Of a stretch of DNA of 64,000 bases, positions 29,194 through 46,656 are shown piece by piece. The notes under the pieces are model-generated. The model saw only the letters and a list, made by a program, of their open reading frames with translations. It had not been told where the DNA came from and made no database searches. Each line of letters opens with the position of its first letter. Positions within the stretch are counted from its first letter, which is position 1. The DNA is taken from NCBI RefSeq assembly GCF_000189255.1, contig NZ_AEVS01000014.1, positions 1 to 64,000 of the forward strand, in the 5' to 3' direction. A program made the translations under genes and the position numbers. The DNA is from Vibrio brasiliensis LMG 20546 (GTDB taxonomy: Bacteria; Pseudomonadota; Gammaproteobacteria; Enterobacterales; Vibrionaceae).

Positions 29194-31308
29194 ATGAATC
29201 AGTTCGTACAGCTACACAGTGATAATGTGTCACTGGTGATCAAACTTAGTCCGGCTCCAGAAGTGCTCTACTGGGGGAAGTCTCTTGCTCGTTTAGAGCA
29301 ACAGCAGTTTGAGTCTCTGGCACAAAGCCAGTTACGTGCGGTGCCTCAGGCGCGTTTGGATCATGATGTTCCTTTAACTCTTTGCCCTGAGTTAGGGCGG
29401 GGCAGTTTTGGCTCTTCGGCGATTGAAGGGCATCGCAATGGTCTGGCGAGTATGCCTCGACTTGATTATCTCAGTCACACTCAATCTGGTAATGAGGTTG
29501 AGATTGTTTGTCAGGATGAGTTGGCCCAACTTGTCTTAACAATCTGCCTTAAGCTCGATAATACAGGGGTGTTGAGTAAACAGATGACCCTGAGCAACCT
29601 CAGCCAACAGGAGTACACCTTAAACAAACTGGCACTGACACTTCCGCTACCATTCCGGGCTTCGGAGTTGGAAAGTTATCATGGTCGCTGGAGTCGGGAG
29701 TTTCAGTCTCAGCGCCAGACCATTAACCACGGTTCCTGGCTGGTGGAAAACCGTCGAGGTCGCACTTCTCATGAATACTTTCCCGGTTGCCTGCTGGGTA
29801 CAGTAGGGTTTTCTGATCAAGTCGGTGAAGTGTGGGGATTTCATTTAGCATGGAGTGGTAATCATCATTGGCGCGCAGATGTTAAAAGTGACGGCCGTCG
29901 ATTACTGCAGGCAGGTGAGTGGCTTATTCCCGGGGAAGTGATTCTTAAACAAGGGCAGAGTTACACCACTCCAGAGCTTTTGGCTACCTATAGTCCAAAA
30001 GGTATCAATGGTATTCGCAAAGCAAACCATAGCTACGTTCGACAGCAGATTTTACCTTTTGATAGTCACAAGCTGCGCCCTGTCCACCTAAACACGTGGG
30101 AAGGGATTTATTTCGACCATGACCCTGATTACATCTGCCAGATGGCGACTCAGGCAGCTCAGATGGGCGTAGAACGTTTCATCATTGACGATGGCTGGTT
30201 TAAAGGCCGTAACAATGACAAGTCTTCATTGGGAGACTGGATATTGGATGCGAGCAAGTACCCCAATGGTCTGGATCCAGTAATTGAACATGTTAACTCT
30301 TTGGGAATGGAGTTTGGCATTTGGGTGGAGCCAGAGATGGTTAACCCAGATTCTGACCTGTTTCGCCGACATCCAGACTGGTTGCTTGGAGCCGAGGGAT
30401 ATCAGCAGCCGACCGGGCGCTATCAATATGTTCTGAATCTGCAAAATAGCGACTGTTATCAGTACTTATTTAACTGTCTGAATACCCTCCTCAGTGAGCA
30501 TAATATTGGCTATGTTAAGTGGGATATGAACCGCGAGCTGGTTCAGGCGACTCATCAGGGGAGTGGAGCAGTACATGGCCAGACCAAAGCTCTGTATCGA
30601 CTTATTGACCAGCTGGTTTTCGCTCATCCTGATGTTGAAATTGAGTCGTGTAGCTCAGGTGGTGGTCGGATGGATTATGAGATTCTTAAACGAACCTGTC
30701 GTTTCTGGACATCCGACTGCAACGATGCTCTTGAACGGCAAACTATCCAAAAGCACATGGGTATCTTTTTTCCACCCGAGGTGATGGGGGCGCATATCGG
30801 TCCGTCCCACAGCCATACCACGAGGCGCAGTCATGATATTAACCTACGCGGTTTGACGGCTCTCAATGGTCATATGGGGGTTGAGCTTGACCCGGTTAAA
30901 GAGAGTGAACAAGAGAAGCAGGCTTTTGCCAAGTATATTGCACTGCATAAAAAGTACCGACAGTTGCTGCATAGCGGCGACAGCTTTTACCTCGACAGCA
31001 GTGACCAGACCCGTTTGGCCTATGGGGTGACAAAAGCTCAGCAAACCCTGATGACAGTATGTCAGAAAGCAATGCCAGACTATGCTCTGCCGGAACCGTT
31101 AATCATTGAACATCTTGATTCACAAAAGAGTTACCAAGTTCGCTTGGTGGATTATCCCCAAACCAGTGCTCAGTTGATGAAAGAGAGTGAAAGCTGGTGG
31201 CATGAAGGAGAAATTACACTCAAAGGTGAGTGGTTAGCCACTGTTGGTCTCAGTCTGCCTATTCTTGACCCAGAAGCTTGCTTACTGCTTAGCATTGAGG
31301 CGATATAA
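29194..31308 (+). CDS. Alpha-galactosidase, GH36
   Basis: A 704-residue enzyme of the bacterial GH36 raffinose/melibiose-hydrolysing type. The N-terminal beta-sandwich is followed by a TIM barrel: TWEGIYFDHD, FIIDDGWFKGRNND and GIWVEPEMVNPDS near residues 301-386. The nucleophile Asp444 lies in VKWDMNRE, and the acid/base Asp in TSDCNDALER at about 506-515. CSSGGGRMDYE is also typical. ATG 29194 with AAGGAG six bases before it is preferred to a TTG at 29173 inside lacZ. No secretion signal, so its substrates must be imported, presumably by the upstream ABC system. Confidence 0.92.
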   Translation: MNQFVQLHSDNVSLVIKLSPAPEVLYWGKSLARLEQQQFESLAQSQLRAVPQARLDHDVPLTLCPELGRGSFGSSAIEGHRNGLASMPRLDYLSHTQSGNEVEIVCQDELAQLVLTICLKLDNTGVLSKQMTLSNLSQQEYTLNKLALTLPLPFRASELESYHGRWSREFQSQRQTINHGSWLVENRRGRTSHEYFPGCLLGTVGFSDQVGEVWGFHLAWSGNHHWRADVKSDGRRLLQAGEWLIPGEVILKQGQSYTTPELLATYSPKGINGIRKANHSYVRQQILPFDSHKLRPVHLNTWEGIYFDHDPDYICQMATQAAQMGVERFIIDDGWFKGRNNDKSSLGDWILDASKYPNGLDPVIEHVNSLGMEFGIWVEPEMVNPDSDLFRRHPDWLLGAEGYQQPTGRYQYVLNLQNSDCYQYLFNCLNTLLSEHNIGYVKWDMNRELVQATHQGSGAVHGQTKALYRLIDQLVFAHPDVEIESCSSGGGRMDYEILKRTCRFWTSDCNDALERQTIQKHMGIFFPPEVMGAHIGPSHSHTTRRSHDINLRGLTALNGHMGVELDPVKESEQEKQAFAKYIALHKKYRQLLHSGDSFYLDSSDQTRLAYGVTKAQQTLMTVCQKAMPDYALPEPLIIEHLDSQKSYQVRLVDYPQTSAQLMKESESWWHEGEITLKGEWLATVGLSLPILDPEACLLLSIEAI

Positions 31309-31311
31309 ATA

Positions 31312-31339
31312 GTTAAGGGCGCACTGTGCGCCCTTTAAC
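31312..31339. terminator. Bidirectional terminator after the alpha-galactosidase gene
   Basis: GGGCGCA pairs with TGCGCCC around a CTG loop, extended by GTTAA/TTAAC with one bulged base. It sits between the converging alpha-galactosidase and MATE genes and ends the importer-lacZ-galactosidase operon. Confidence 0.85.
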
Positions 31340-32683
31340 TTAACTCAAGGTGAAGCGAGTCCAGACTTTAGAGCGCCAACGTCTTGCCATGATCAAACCG
31401 CGGAACCACTCATCGAGAGCAATCGCCATCCAGGCGCCAAAGACACCAAAGCCCCAATGAACACCAAACAGGTAACTCATTGCTACTCCCAGTCCCCACA
31501 TGCTGAGAATGCCCATTTGCACCGGAAACTTAATATCGCCAGCCGCTTTGAGTGCCGAGATAAATATCAGATTAAACACTCGCCCAGCTTCTAAGATAAT
31601 AGACCCTGCGATCAGGCTGGCAGTTAGCGCCGCTATTTTTGCGTCAGTGGTAAACAGCGGAATGATGCTGTTGCGTAGTAAATAGATCGCAATAGTCACT
31701 ATGGTCGAAACAACAAAGCCAATCACAAAATAGCGCTGGACCAGCTTAAGGATAGAATCGATCCAGCCACGGCCAATATAGTAACCCGCTTGTATTTGAC
31801 TGCCCTGACCAAGGGCCAATGCAAAAGCAAATGACAAACGGGCAATGTTTTGTGCGTAAGTAAACGCAGCTAACGAAGCGGTACCCATCTGAACAATAAA
31901 GAAGGTAATACAAATCTGCGCCATGTTGTAAGACAGGACTTCACCGGCATTCATCACACCAATTTTGACTATTCGTGAATAGATGATCTTTGGGATTTTG
32001 CGAAATTCCCCGAACGGGAGAGAAATGTCACTGCGCATGACCACTATAGCTAAAATGAGCGTGCCGATAACCTGACTGAATACCGTTGCAATCGCGACGC
32101 CTTCAACACCGTAGACAGGCAGACCGAAAGGTTGATACAGAGCGATATAGTTACCAACAATATTAATAACCCCGCTGATCAGGTTGATGACCATTGGCGA
32201 GCGAGAATAGCCATTACTACGCAAAATCGTAGTCAGTACAATGCCGAGAGTAATGTTAAAGGTCATCGCTCCGCTGATGACCAGATACTCCTCTGCGTAT
32301 TGCTCAACTTGAGCTTCAAGTCCGTAAAGGGGTAAAAAGTAGTAGGCACCGATGACGGCAAACAGGCTTAATGAAATACCAACCAGCGCCGATAGTGCGA
32401 TACTTGCCACGCCAACATAAGCGGATTCCTGATGTCGATTAGAGCCGTTGTATTGTGCGATTAAAATCCCGGTTCCGCTGCTGACCATCGATGATACGAT
32501 GATCAAAAAGAACGACAACTGAGAGATAACACCAACCGCAGAGACGGCCTTATCTGAGTACCCACTTAGCATGAATACATCACTGGTATTAAGAGCTGTC
32601 CTTAGCAGGATTTCGACGAACAAAGGCCAGGTCAGGGCGACGATGTTCATACGTTTATCGATAGAATTTGCTGAATTCGACAT
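31340..32683 (-). CDS. MATE-family multidrug efflux protein
   Basis: A membrane protein of 447 residues from ATG 32683, with about 12 helices in two related halves, as in NorM-type Na+ or H+-coupled exporters. Early segments such as LTWPLFVEILLRTALNTSDVFML are typical of MATE proteins. An in-frame GTG at 32731 would add 16 residues without a membrane segment and has no ribosome site. It is divergent from an AraC regulator (gap about 160 bp). It sits between the two galactoside gene groups without obvious connection to them. Confidence 0.87.
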   Translation of the reverse strand: MSNSANSIDKRMNIVALTWPLFVEILLRTALNTSDVFMLSGYSDKAVSAVGVISQLSFFLIIVSSMVSSGTGILIAQYNGSNRHQESAYVGVASIALSALVGISLSLFAVIGAYYFLPLYGLEAQVEQYAEEYLVISGAMTFNITLGIVLTTILRSNGYSRSPMVINLISGVINIVGNYIALYQPFGLPVYGVEGVAIATVFSQVIGTLILAIVVMRSDISLPFGEFRKIPKIIYSRIVKIGVMNAGEVLSYNMAQICITFFIVQMGTASLAAFTYAQNIARLSFAFALALGQGSQIQAGYYIGRGWIDSILKLVQRYFVIGFVVSTIVTIAIYLLRNSIIPLFTTDAKIAALTASLIAGSIILEAGRVFNLIFISALKAAGDIKFPVQMGILSMWGLGVAMSYLFGVHWGFGVFGAWMAIALDEWFRGLIMARRWRSKVWTRFTLS

Positions 32684-32841
32684 GAGAGTGTGAGCAGAAT
32701 AAGCGGAATTGTCGATTATATAATCACACACTTTGTGTGGATATGAATTTTCTTATCTGGTGAGAAAATAGCGAAGTGATCGATTTAGTTGATGGTGTGC
32801 TAAAGTGATTCCACAGCAGAAATTGGATTCAGGATGAAACC

Positions 32842-33555
32842 TTGAGTAGTAAAATTACACTCAGATCTTATAGTCGCAGCTCAAATGGTCATAGCCATAG
32901 TCACCATCAGGTGTTACTACCTACCCGAGGCTATATCGATCTCACATTAGATGGAGAGGCGGCCAGCGTTTCATATGGTGACTGCGTGGTGATCCTGTCT
33001 GGCTGTTACCACGAATTTCGTGCTCGTGAGGACTTCCGCTTTCTGGTTATCGATGTTGAACAACTACCTTCGGCTTTGCTTACACTTGATTATCCTATCC
33101 TGTCGCTTGATGAAGCGACTCATCAGTATGTCAGTTTCATCGAAAAACAGCTTGAGCAGAATGTCGAAGCTGAGCTTGAAGAGAGTATGCTCACACTGTT
33201 GTTTGAGCTACTGTCTCGTCAGTGTTCGGTGGGAAAAATAGATAGTCGAATCAAAAAGGTCGTCCAGTACATTAATCAGGATATTGCCGCTAACTACACC
33301 ATAGAAGAGCTGGCTAAGGTCGCTTGCTTAAGTTCCACTCAGTTTAAGTACCTGTTTAGTAAAGATGTCCAACTCACGCCACTTAAGTACCTGACTAAAT
33401 TGCGTATGGAAAAAGCGCGCACTCTGCTGACCAACACGGACATGCCAGTCAGCAGAATTGCCGAGGAGGTTGGGTTTAGTAACCCTTCTTCGTTTACCCG
33501 GAGCTTTAACGGCTATTTTGGCTTGCCACCGAAGAGTTATCGTACTCACGAATAA
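32842..33555 (+). CDS. AraC-family transcriptional regulator
   Basis: A 237-residue protein with an N-terminal cupin-like arm (HSHSHHQVLLPTRGYIDLTL, DCVVILSGCYHEFRA) and a C-terminal AraC DNA-binding domain (YTIEELAKVACLSSTQFKYL, ISRIAEEVGFSNPSSFTRSF). It seems to begin with TTG at 32842, after AGGA; the nearby ATG at 32834 is closed by a stop after three codons. It is divergent from the MATE gene, which it may control. Its last 50 bp overlap the end of the convergent EamA gene. Confidence 0.83.
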   Translation: MSSKITLRSYSRSSNGHSHSHHQVLLPTRGYIDLTLDGEAASVSYGDCVVILSGCYHEFRAREDFRFLVIDVEQLPSALLTLDYPILSLDEATHQYVSFIEKQLEQNVEAELEESMLTLLFELLSRQCSVGKIDSRIKKVVQYINQDIAANYTIEELAKVACLSSTQFKYLFSKDVQLTPLKYLTKLRMEKARTLLTNTDMPVSRIAEEVGFSNPSSFTRSFNGYFGLPPKSYRTHE

Positions 33556-34414
33556 CCGATGTCTGGCGTCGATATAACACTATGCTGCAGGCAACGATGA
33601 CCATTCCTACAAGCGTGACAGCCGTGAGCGTGGTGCCAAACAGTAAGTGGTCGAACAGATAGGTCAGCATTGGGACCGCATAAAACAGCACGCTGACTTT
33701 ATCTGAACTGTCTCTTTTGACCATATACATCAGCAGCAATACGGCTCCGACTGAGCCGACAATACTCATCCACAGTACCGAGAATATCAACTTACCGTTC
33801 CATTCAACATGCCACCCCTGTGCCAGACTCAGTAGAGTGAAGACAGAAGTTGCTAACAGGCACTGGAACCACATTGCCTGAATGGAATTGAGTGAAACCT
33901 TGGCTTGCTTGATGGTGCCGAGTGTCAGAGCAAATAACGCCAATACAGCAAACATTAACCCTGACCAGCCAATCTGCTGAAGACTCTGGCCTCCTGCGAT
34001 GGCGATACACAGACCAGCGAACCCTATCAGTAATAGTAAGGTTTGGGCTCTATCTGTTCTTTGTCGACACAGAAGTGGCGTGATCAAAGGTTGGATGCCC
34101 AGCACTAACGTCACCAATCCGGGCGACATTCCGCTGCCAATCGCTGAAATGTAGAAAGCGAGGTAGAGAATCTGAAGCATTAGCCCTGCCACTAATACAG
34201 GCTTTAACTCTGTTTTAGTGACCGTTGTAAATGTCATTTTAGTGAAGCGTTTTGCGATGAGTAAAACCAGTGAAATACAGACAAGAGAAATAACAGCACG
34301 CAGGGCCAGAAAGCTCCAGTGCGTGGAATACTGCAAGCCGAATTTGACGATCACTGCGCCACTGCTCCACATCACCAGAAATAGCACTGGCGCAATGGAA
34401 TCTAATTTAGTCAT
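33506..34414 (-). CDS. DMT-superfamily (EamA) transporter
   Basis: A 302-residue membrane protein with ten hydrophobic segments in two EamA repeats. VLFLVMWSSGAVIVKFGLQY at the N-terminus is typical of RhaT/EamA-like exporters of amino acids or metabolites. The substrate cannot be inferred. Its 3' end overlaps the converging AraC gene by 50 bp, so its last 16 residues (after VLYRRQ) are encoded opposite the AraC C-terminus. Confidence 0.85.
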   Translation of the reverse strand: MTKLDSIAPVLFLVMWSSGAVIVKFGLQYSTHWSFLALRAVISLVCISLVLLIAKRFTKMTFTTVTKTELKPVLVAGLMLQILYLAFYISAIGSGMSPGLVTLVLGIQPLITPLLCRQRTDRAQTLLLLIGFAGLCIAIAGGQSLQQIGWSGLMFAVLALFALTLGTIKQAKVSLNSIQAMWFQCLLATSVFTLLSLAQGWHVEWNGKLIFSVLWMSIVGSVGAVLLLMYMVKRDSSDKVSVLFYAVPMLTYLFDHLLFGTTLTAVTLVGMVIVACSIVLYRRQTSVIREYDNSSVASQNSR

Positions 34415-34568
34415 TGTGATTAACCCTATTGTTTACATGACAGAAAGAGACAAGTGGCGGCCGCTCACCTACTGAACACTATATCTTGCCTTGCGATGAA
34501 TAAATGATCCGAGAAGACGGTTTTCTGTTCGTTGAGGTCGCTGTTGGGGGACAGTAGAAAACAAAAAA

Positions 34569-34587
34569 GGGCACCGCCAGGGTGCCC
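34569..34587 (-). terminator. Terminator of the ebgA-ebgC-ygjI operon
   Basis: GGGCACC and GGTGCCC pair around a GCCAG loop. On the minus strand it is followed by six T residues. It starts 20 bases after the stop of the YgjI-like gene. Confidence 0.85.
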
Positions 34588-34606
34588 AAAGGGTAGTTAG
34601 TAGAGT

Positions 34607-36043
<1,437 letters not shown>

Positions 36044-36137
36044 TTATATCTCCGAAGAGTCACGTGTTTGTAGGGTTTTATCGAGGGGCTGATGCGGCTG
36101 GCGTCGCCCCTCATTGTTATTTGTATTAATGTCTTGG

Positions 36138-39779
<3,642 letters not shown>

Positions 39780-39798
39780 TTAGTAAAAGTTTTACTAA
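39780..39798. promoter_or_regulatory. EbgR-type operator upstream of ebgA
   Basis: TTAGTAAAAGTTTTACTAA is a perfect 19-bp palindrome with a single central G. It lies 82 bp before the ebgA start. The neighbouring regulator is a close relative of E. coli EbgR, whose operator I recall as having the same AGTAAAA arms (from memory, not checked). Confidence 0.75.
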
Positions 39799-39952
39799 AA
39801 TAAATTGGTGAAAACGTTTTACTTTAACTTGATCACGCTTTAATTGAGCGATCTATCCAAAGCTGTGATCACCATTAAAGAATAATGTTTAACCATTTCG
39901 GGAGAGGTTATTGAGGGGAATTGCCGGATGTCATTAGACAGGGTTTAAACAA

Positions 39953-39979
39953 ATAAGGCACTAAAATTTAGTGCCTTAT
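39953..39979 (-). terminator. Terminator of ebgR-SGNH hydrolase unit
   Basis: ATAAGGCACTAAA and TTTAGTGCCTTAT form a perfect inverted repeat, followed on the minus strand by TTGTTTAAAC. It starts 22 bases after the SGNH hydrolase stop. Confidence 0.75.
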
Positions 39980-40000
39980 CAATCGGTTAGGTTTGATTGC

Positions 40001-42177
<2,177 letters not shown>

Positions 42178-43194
42178 GTGAAAGTTCTTGTTACTGGTGG
42201 TATGGGCTACATCGGCAGCCATACTTGTGTGCAGACGATTGAAGCAGGCATCGAGCCTGTCATCGTCGATAACCTTTGCAATGCTAAAGATGAAGTACTG
42301 AATCGTATTGCGTCCCTTACTGGCAAGACTCCCGCGTTTTATCTGGGGGACATTCGTGATGAAGCGTTTCTTGATTCGGTCTTTTCTAAGCATGACATCA
42401 AGGCGGTGATTCACTTTGCAGGGCTTAAAGCGGTCGGAGAATCGGTAGAAAAACCACTCGAATATTACGACAACAACGTAAACGGAACTTTAGTACTCGC
42501 TCGTTCAATGCGTAAAGCTGGAGTGAAAAGCATTGTTTTCAGCTCTTCCGCTACCGTTTATGGCGATCCTCAGCAGGTCCCAATCACAGAAGATTCACCG
42601 ACTGGTGCTACAACTAACCCATATGGTCGCAGCAAATATATGGTTGAACAGTGCCTGAGTGATCTGTTTGCCGCCGAGCAGGATTGGAGCATCACGCTAC
42701 TACGTTACTTTAATCCTGTCGGAGCACATCCGTCTGGAATTATGGGTGAAGACCCTCAGGGCATCCCTAACAATTTAATGCCATTTATTGCTCAGGTCGC
42801 GGTAGGACGTCGTGAGTATCTGTCGATTTTTGGTGATGACTACCCAACCCAAGATGGGACCGGTATTCGAGACTATATTCACGTAATGGACCTCGCCGAT
42901 GGCCATATTGCAGCGCTCAAGTCAGTAGGCGAAAAGTCAGGTTTGCACGTCTACAACCTTGGTACGGGGAAAGGTTCGAGTGTATTGCAGATGGTGGAAG
43001 CATTCTCTAAAGCCTGTGGTAAAGCCGTGCCTTACCAAATTTGCCCGCGCCGCGCCGGTGATATTGCTGAGTGTTGGGCAAGCACGGAAAAAGCTGAACG
43101 TGATTTGGGCTGGAAAGCGGCTCGCAGTGTTGACGAGATGACCGCAGATACCTGGAACTGGCAGTCAAACAATCCACAAGGGTATTCCGCCTAG
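42178..43194 (+). CDS. galE: UDP-glucose 4-epimerase GalE
   Basis: A 338-residue NAD-dependent short-chain dehydrogenase/reductase, equal in length to E. coli GalE. GGMGYIGSH at residues 7-15 is the NAD-binding loop, and YGRSKYM holds the catalytic Tyr/Lys pair with SSSATVYG before it. It interconverts UDP-galactose and UDP-glucose in the Leloir pathway. First gene of galETKM. GTG is used as the start codon, with GGTGGAG nearby. Confidence 0.95.
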   Translation: MKVLVTGGMGYIGSHTCVQTIEAGIEPVIVDNLCNAKDEVLNRIASLTGKTPAFYLGDIRDEAFLDSVFSKHDIKAVIHFAGLKAVGESVEKPLEYYDNNVNGTLVLARSMRKAGVKSIVFSSSATVYGDPQQVPITEDSPTGATTNPYGRSKYMVEQCLSDLFAAEQDWSITLLRYFNPVGAHPSGIMGEDPQGIPNNLMPFIAQVAVGRREYLSIFGDDYPTQDGTGIRDYIHVMDLADGHIAALKSVGEKSGLHVYNLGTGKGSSVLQMVEAFSKACGKAVPYQICPRRAGDIAECWASTEKAERDLGWKAARSVDEMTADTWNWQSNNPQGYSA

Positions 43195-43235
43195 TGCGCA
43201 GTACCGATAAGATTTGAAATAGTTGAGTAAGTAAG

Positions 43236-44291
43236 ATGTCGAATATTGAGTTTAACCCTGTCGATCACCCACATCGTCGTTACAACCCGCTCACTGGGCA
43301 GTGGATTCTGGTCTCTCCTCACCGAGCTAAACGTCCATGGAGTGGAGCTGATGAAAAACCAGCTGCTGATGAATTGCCACACTATCAAGATGATTGTTTT
43401 CTCTGTCCCACCAACCAACGTATCTCAGGCGACGTCAACCCTGACTATCAGGGCACTTATGTATTCAGTAATGACTTTGCTGCGTTAATGCCAGATTCGC
43501 CGGATGCACCAGAGTCGGATAACCCACTTTTCAAAACTCAGGGTGTTCGGGGGCTGAGTCGAGTGATCTGTTTTTCCCCTGACCACAGCAAAACACTGCC
43601 AGAACTGCCAGTAGAGAAGATTCGTGGTGTGATTGATACCTGGAACAGTCAGATAGAAGAGCTAGGCCAGCAGTATGTTTGGGTTCAGGCATTTGAGAAC
43701 AAGGGTGAAACCATGGGCTGTTCGCAGCCGCACCCGCATGGTCAGATTTGGGCAAACAGTTTCCTGCCCAACGAAATTGAACGTAAAGAGCACAATCTCA
43801 AAGCTTACTACCAGCAGTATGGCAGTAATTTGTTGGTTGATTATGTCAAAGCTGAGCTGAAAGACGGTTCGCGCATCGTGGTTGAAACTGAGCACTGGGT
43901 TGCTTTAGTGCCTTATTGGGCTGCATGGCCATTTGAAACCATGTTACTGCCTAAGACTCACATTCGTCGTATGAGTGAACTAAGTGATGCTCAACGCGAT
44001 GACCTTGCTGTGGCAATCAAAAAGCTCACCAGTCGCTATGACAACCTGTTCCAGTGTTCATTCCCGTACTCAATGGGCTGGCATTACGCCCCTTTCTTTG
44101 AACAGGGAACTGATATCGAACACTGGCAGTTACATGCTCTGTTTTACCCGCCACTACTGCGTAGCGCGACAGTACGTAAGTTCATGGTGGGTTATGAGAT
44201 GCTGGCAGAGAGTCAACGGGATCTCACCGCTGAGCAAGCTGCACAGCGTCTGCGCGATTTAAGCGATGTTCATTACAAAGAGCAGCCGTAG
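43236..44291 (+). CDS. galT: Galactose-1-phosphate uridylyltransferase GalT
   Basis: A 351-residue HIT-superfamily transferase. The active site [11 protein letters not shown] carries the nucleophilic His; DDCFLCPTN provides zinc-binding cysteines. It exchanges UMP between UDP-glucose and galactose-1-phosphate. It follows galE by 41 bp and shares its operon. Confidence 0.95.
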   Translation: MSNIEFNPVDHPHRRYNPLTGQWILVSPHRAKRPWSGADEKPAADELPHYQDDCFLCPTNQRISGDVNPDYQGTYVFSNDFAALMPDSPDAPESDNPLFKTQGVRGLSRVICFSPDHSKTLPELPVEKIRGVIDTWNSQIEELGQQYVWVQAFENKGETMGCSQPHPHGQIWANSFLPNEIERKEHNLKAYYQQYGSNLLVDYVKAELKDGSRIVVETEHWVALVPYWAAWPFETMLLPKTHIRRMSELSDAQRDDLAVAIKKLTSRYDNLFQCSFPYSMGWHYAPFFEQGTDIEHWQLHALFYPPLLRSATVRKFMVGYEMLAESQRDLTAEQAAQRLRDLSDVHYKEQP

Positions 44292-44361
44292 TTAAAACAT
44301 TCCGCCAGTAGCGCATAAGCGACACTGGCAAACAGATTGAAACAGAATTATCGAGGGCTTT

Positions 44362-45522
44362 ATGTCACAACTAATCAACAATGTGAAAGCGTCATTTGAG
44401 CAGGTGCTGGGTTATGCAGCGAGTCATATTATTCAGGCTCCGGGCCGAGTTAACCTGATTGGTGAACATACTGATTATAACGACGGGTTTGTGCTGCCTT
44501 GTGCAATTGATTACCAAACCGTTGTTGCTGCAGCGAAGCGGGACGACAATATCGTGCGTGTCGTTGCTGTCGATTACGATAATCAGACGGATGAATTTGA
44601 TATCACTGAAGAGATTACTTTCCAGCAAGACAAAATGTGGGCTAATTACATTCGTGGTGTGGTTAAGTGTCTGCTTGCTAGAGGTTATCAATTCAATGGT
44701 GCGGATATCTCAGTGAGTGGCAATGTACCTCAAGGTGCAGGTCTTAGCTCCTCAGCTGCGTTAGAAGTGGTGATTGGCCAGACATTTAAAGTGCTTTATC
44801 AGCTAGAAATTTCTCAGGCAGAGATTGCTCTGAATGGCCAACAGGCAGAGAACGAATTTGTTGGCTGTAATTGCGGCATTATGGATCAGATGATTTCCGC
44901 TGAAGGTAAAGAAAACCACGCCATGCTGTTAGATTGTCGTAGCCTGGAAACTGAGTCGGTTTCTATGCCTGAGGATATGTCGGTGGTGATCATAAACTCG
45001 AACAAGAAACGTGGCTTGGTCGACAGTGAGTACAACACTCGTCGTCAGCAATGTGAGCAAGCGGCCAGCATCTTTGGTGTTAAAGCGTTACGTGATGTCA
45101 CTATGGCTGAATTTGAAGCGAAAGCAGCTCAGCTAGAGGAAGTGGTTGCTAAGCGAGCTCGTCACGTAATCACCGAGAATGACCGCACACTTGAAGCGGC
45201 TCAGGCATTGCGTGCAAACGACATGAAGCGCATGGGAGAGTTAATGGCTCAATCACATGCTTCAATGCGTGACGACTTCGAAATCACCGTCAAAGAGATT
45301 GATACTCTGGTGGATATCGTCAAACAGGTGATCGGAGAACAAGGCGGTGTACGTATGACAGGTGGTGGTTTTGGTGGTTGTATTGTTGCAGTTATGCCTC
45401 CGGAACTGGTTGATTCCGTCAAAGCGGCGGTAGCGGAACAGTATCAGGCTGCAACGGGATTAAAAGAGTCTATTTACGTTTGTCAGGCCAAAGATGGCGC
45501 TGGCTTAGTTGAAGCGTACTAA
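44362..45522 (+). CDS. galK: Galactokinase GalK
   Basis: A 386-residue GHMP kinase. The galactose-binding signature [15 protein letters not shown] is at residues 28-42, the ATP-binding [13 protein letters not shown] at about 126-138, and [12 protein letters not shown] near the C-terminus. It phosphorylates galactose at C1. It lies 70 bp after galT and 9 bp before galM. Confidence 0.95.
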   Translation: MSQLINNVKASFEQVLGYAASHIIQAPGRVNLIGEHTDYNDGFVLPCAIDYQTVVAAAKRDDNIVRVVAVDYDNQTDEFDITEEITFQQDKMWANYIRGVVKCLLARGYQFNGADISVSGNVPQGAGLSSSAALEVVIGQTFKVLYQLEISQAEIALNGQQAENEFVGCNCGIMDQMISAEGKENHAMLLDCRSLETESVSMPEDMSVVIINSNKKRGLVDSEYNTRRQQCEQAASIFGVKALRDVTMAEFEAKAAQLEEVVAKRARHVITENDRTLEAAQALRANDMKRMGELMAQSHASMRDDFEITVKEIDTLVDIVKQVIGEQGGVRMTGGGFGGCIVAVMPPELVDSVKAAVAEQYQAATGLKESIYVCQAKDGAGLVEAY

Positions 45523-45531
45523 GGACGTTAA

Positions 45532-46590
45532 ATGGCTCATTCTCTTTTTCACACCATGACTGAGCAGCCTGCCTATGACGGCAAACCTGCTCAGCTAATC
45601 GAATTAACCAATGCGAAAGGGGTTCGCATTGTGTTGATGGACATCGGAGCAACATGGCTCAGTTGTCTTTTGCCTTTGGCGTGTGGTGAGCGTCGTGAAG
45701 TTTTGCTCGGTGTAGGGACCATGGCAGACTTTGTACGCCAACCAAGTTACATGGGGGTAACGGTCGGTCGTTATGCGAACCGCATTGCCAATGGTCTTTT
45801 TACCATTGATGGTCAGGAATATCAGTTATCAGTGAACCAGGCGGGTAATACTCTCCATGGTGGAGTGAATGGCTTTGATAAGCAGCGCTGGCAAGTGCTC
45901 GAACAGCAAGAGAACAGAGTTGTGTTTGGTCTCAGATCAGCTGATGGTGAGCAAGGCTTCCCTGGTCAGTTAGATGTTCAGGTGAGCTACCAACTGGATG
46001 ACGATGGGCGCTTTGATATTGCATACCTTGCTCATAGCGATAAGGCAACGCCGGTAAACCTGACCAATCACGCTTATTTCAACCTGAATGGTGTTGATAG
46101 TGAGCTTGATGCCCGTGCTCATCAGTTACAGATTGCCGCTGACTACTATCTGCCAACTGATTCAGTCGGTATTCCGCTCGGTGAGCTGGCAGCTGTTGAC
46201 GGGACAGGTTTTGATTTCCGAAAGGCTAAGAATGTAGCTCAGGACTTGCTGACTGATGAACAGCAAAAAGCCGCTAAGGGGTATGATCATAGCTACCTGT
46301 TCGCAGCAGATCGTGACACAAATAAACCTGTCGCTAAGGTGATGAGTCAGGATCAGCAAGTGTCATTGTCGGTAATAACAGATAAACCAGCAATGCAACT
46401 CTACTGCGGTAACTGGTTAGCGGGTACACCATCTCGCAGTGGGGGAGAGTACTCTGATTATGCAGGCCTGGCGCTGGAAACTCAGTTTCTGCCAGACTCA
46501 CCTAATCATCCAGAGTGGCCGCAACCGAGTGTGATACTTCGCCCTGGTCAAGAGTACCGTTATCAAACGACTTATCATTTTAGCTGCTAA
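45532..46590 (+). CDS. galM: Aldose 1-epimerase GalM
   Basis: A 352-residue mutarotase. GVTVGRYANRIANG, NTLHGG, TNHAYFNL (catalytic His) and LALETQFLPDSPNHP (catalytic Glu) are conserved. It equilibrates beta- and alpha-galactose, supplying the alpha anomer for GalK after beta-galactosidase action. Last gene of galETKM; a terminator follows. Confidence 0.94.
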   Translation: MAHSLFHTMTEQPAYDGKPAQLIELTNAKGVRIVLMDIGATWLSCLLPLACGERREVLLGVGTMADFVRQPSYMGVTVGRYANRIANGLFTIDGQEYQLSVNQAGNTLHGGVNGFDKQRWQVLEQQENRVVFGLRSADGEQGFPGQLDVQVSYQLDDDGRFDIAYLAHSDKATPVNLTNHAYFNLNGVDSELDARAHQLQIAADYYLPTDSVGIPLGELAAVDGTGFDFRKAKNVAQDLLTDEQQKAAKGYDHSYLFAADRDTNKPVAKVMSQDQQVSLSVITDKPAMQLYCGNWLAGTPSRSGGEYSDYAGLALETQFLPDSPNHPEWPQPSVILRPGQEYRYQTTYHFSC

Positions 46591-46610
46591 TCTAGACGCA
46601 TCTATAACGC

Positions 46611-46639
46611 AAAAGCCAGTCTACTTGACTGGCTTTTTT
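46611..46639 (+). terminator. Terminator of galETKM
   Basis: AAAAGCCAGTC and GACTGGCTTTT pair around a TACTT loop and are followed by further T residues. It starts 20 bases after the galM stop. Confidence 0.92.
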
Positions 46640-46656
46640 GTTGGTTTGGTCAATCG

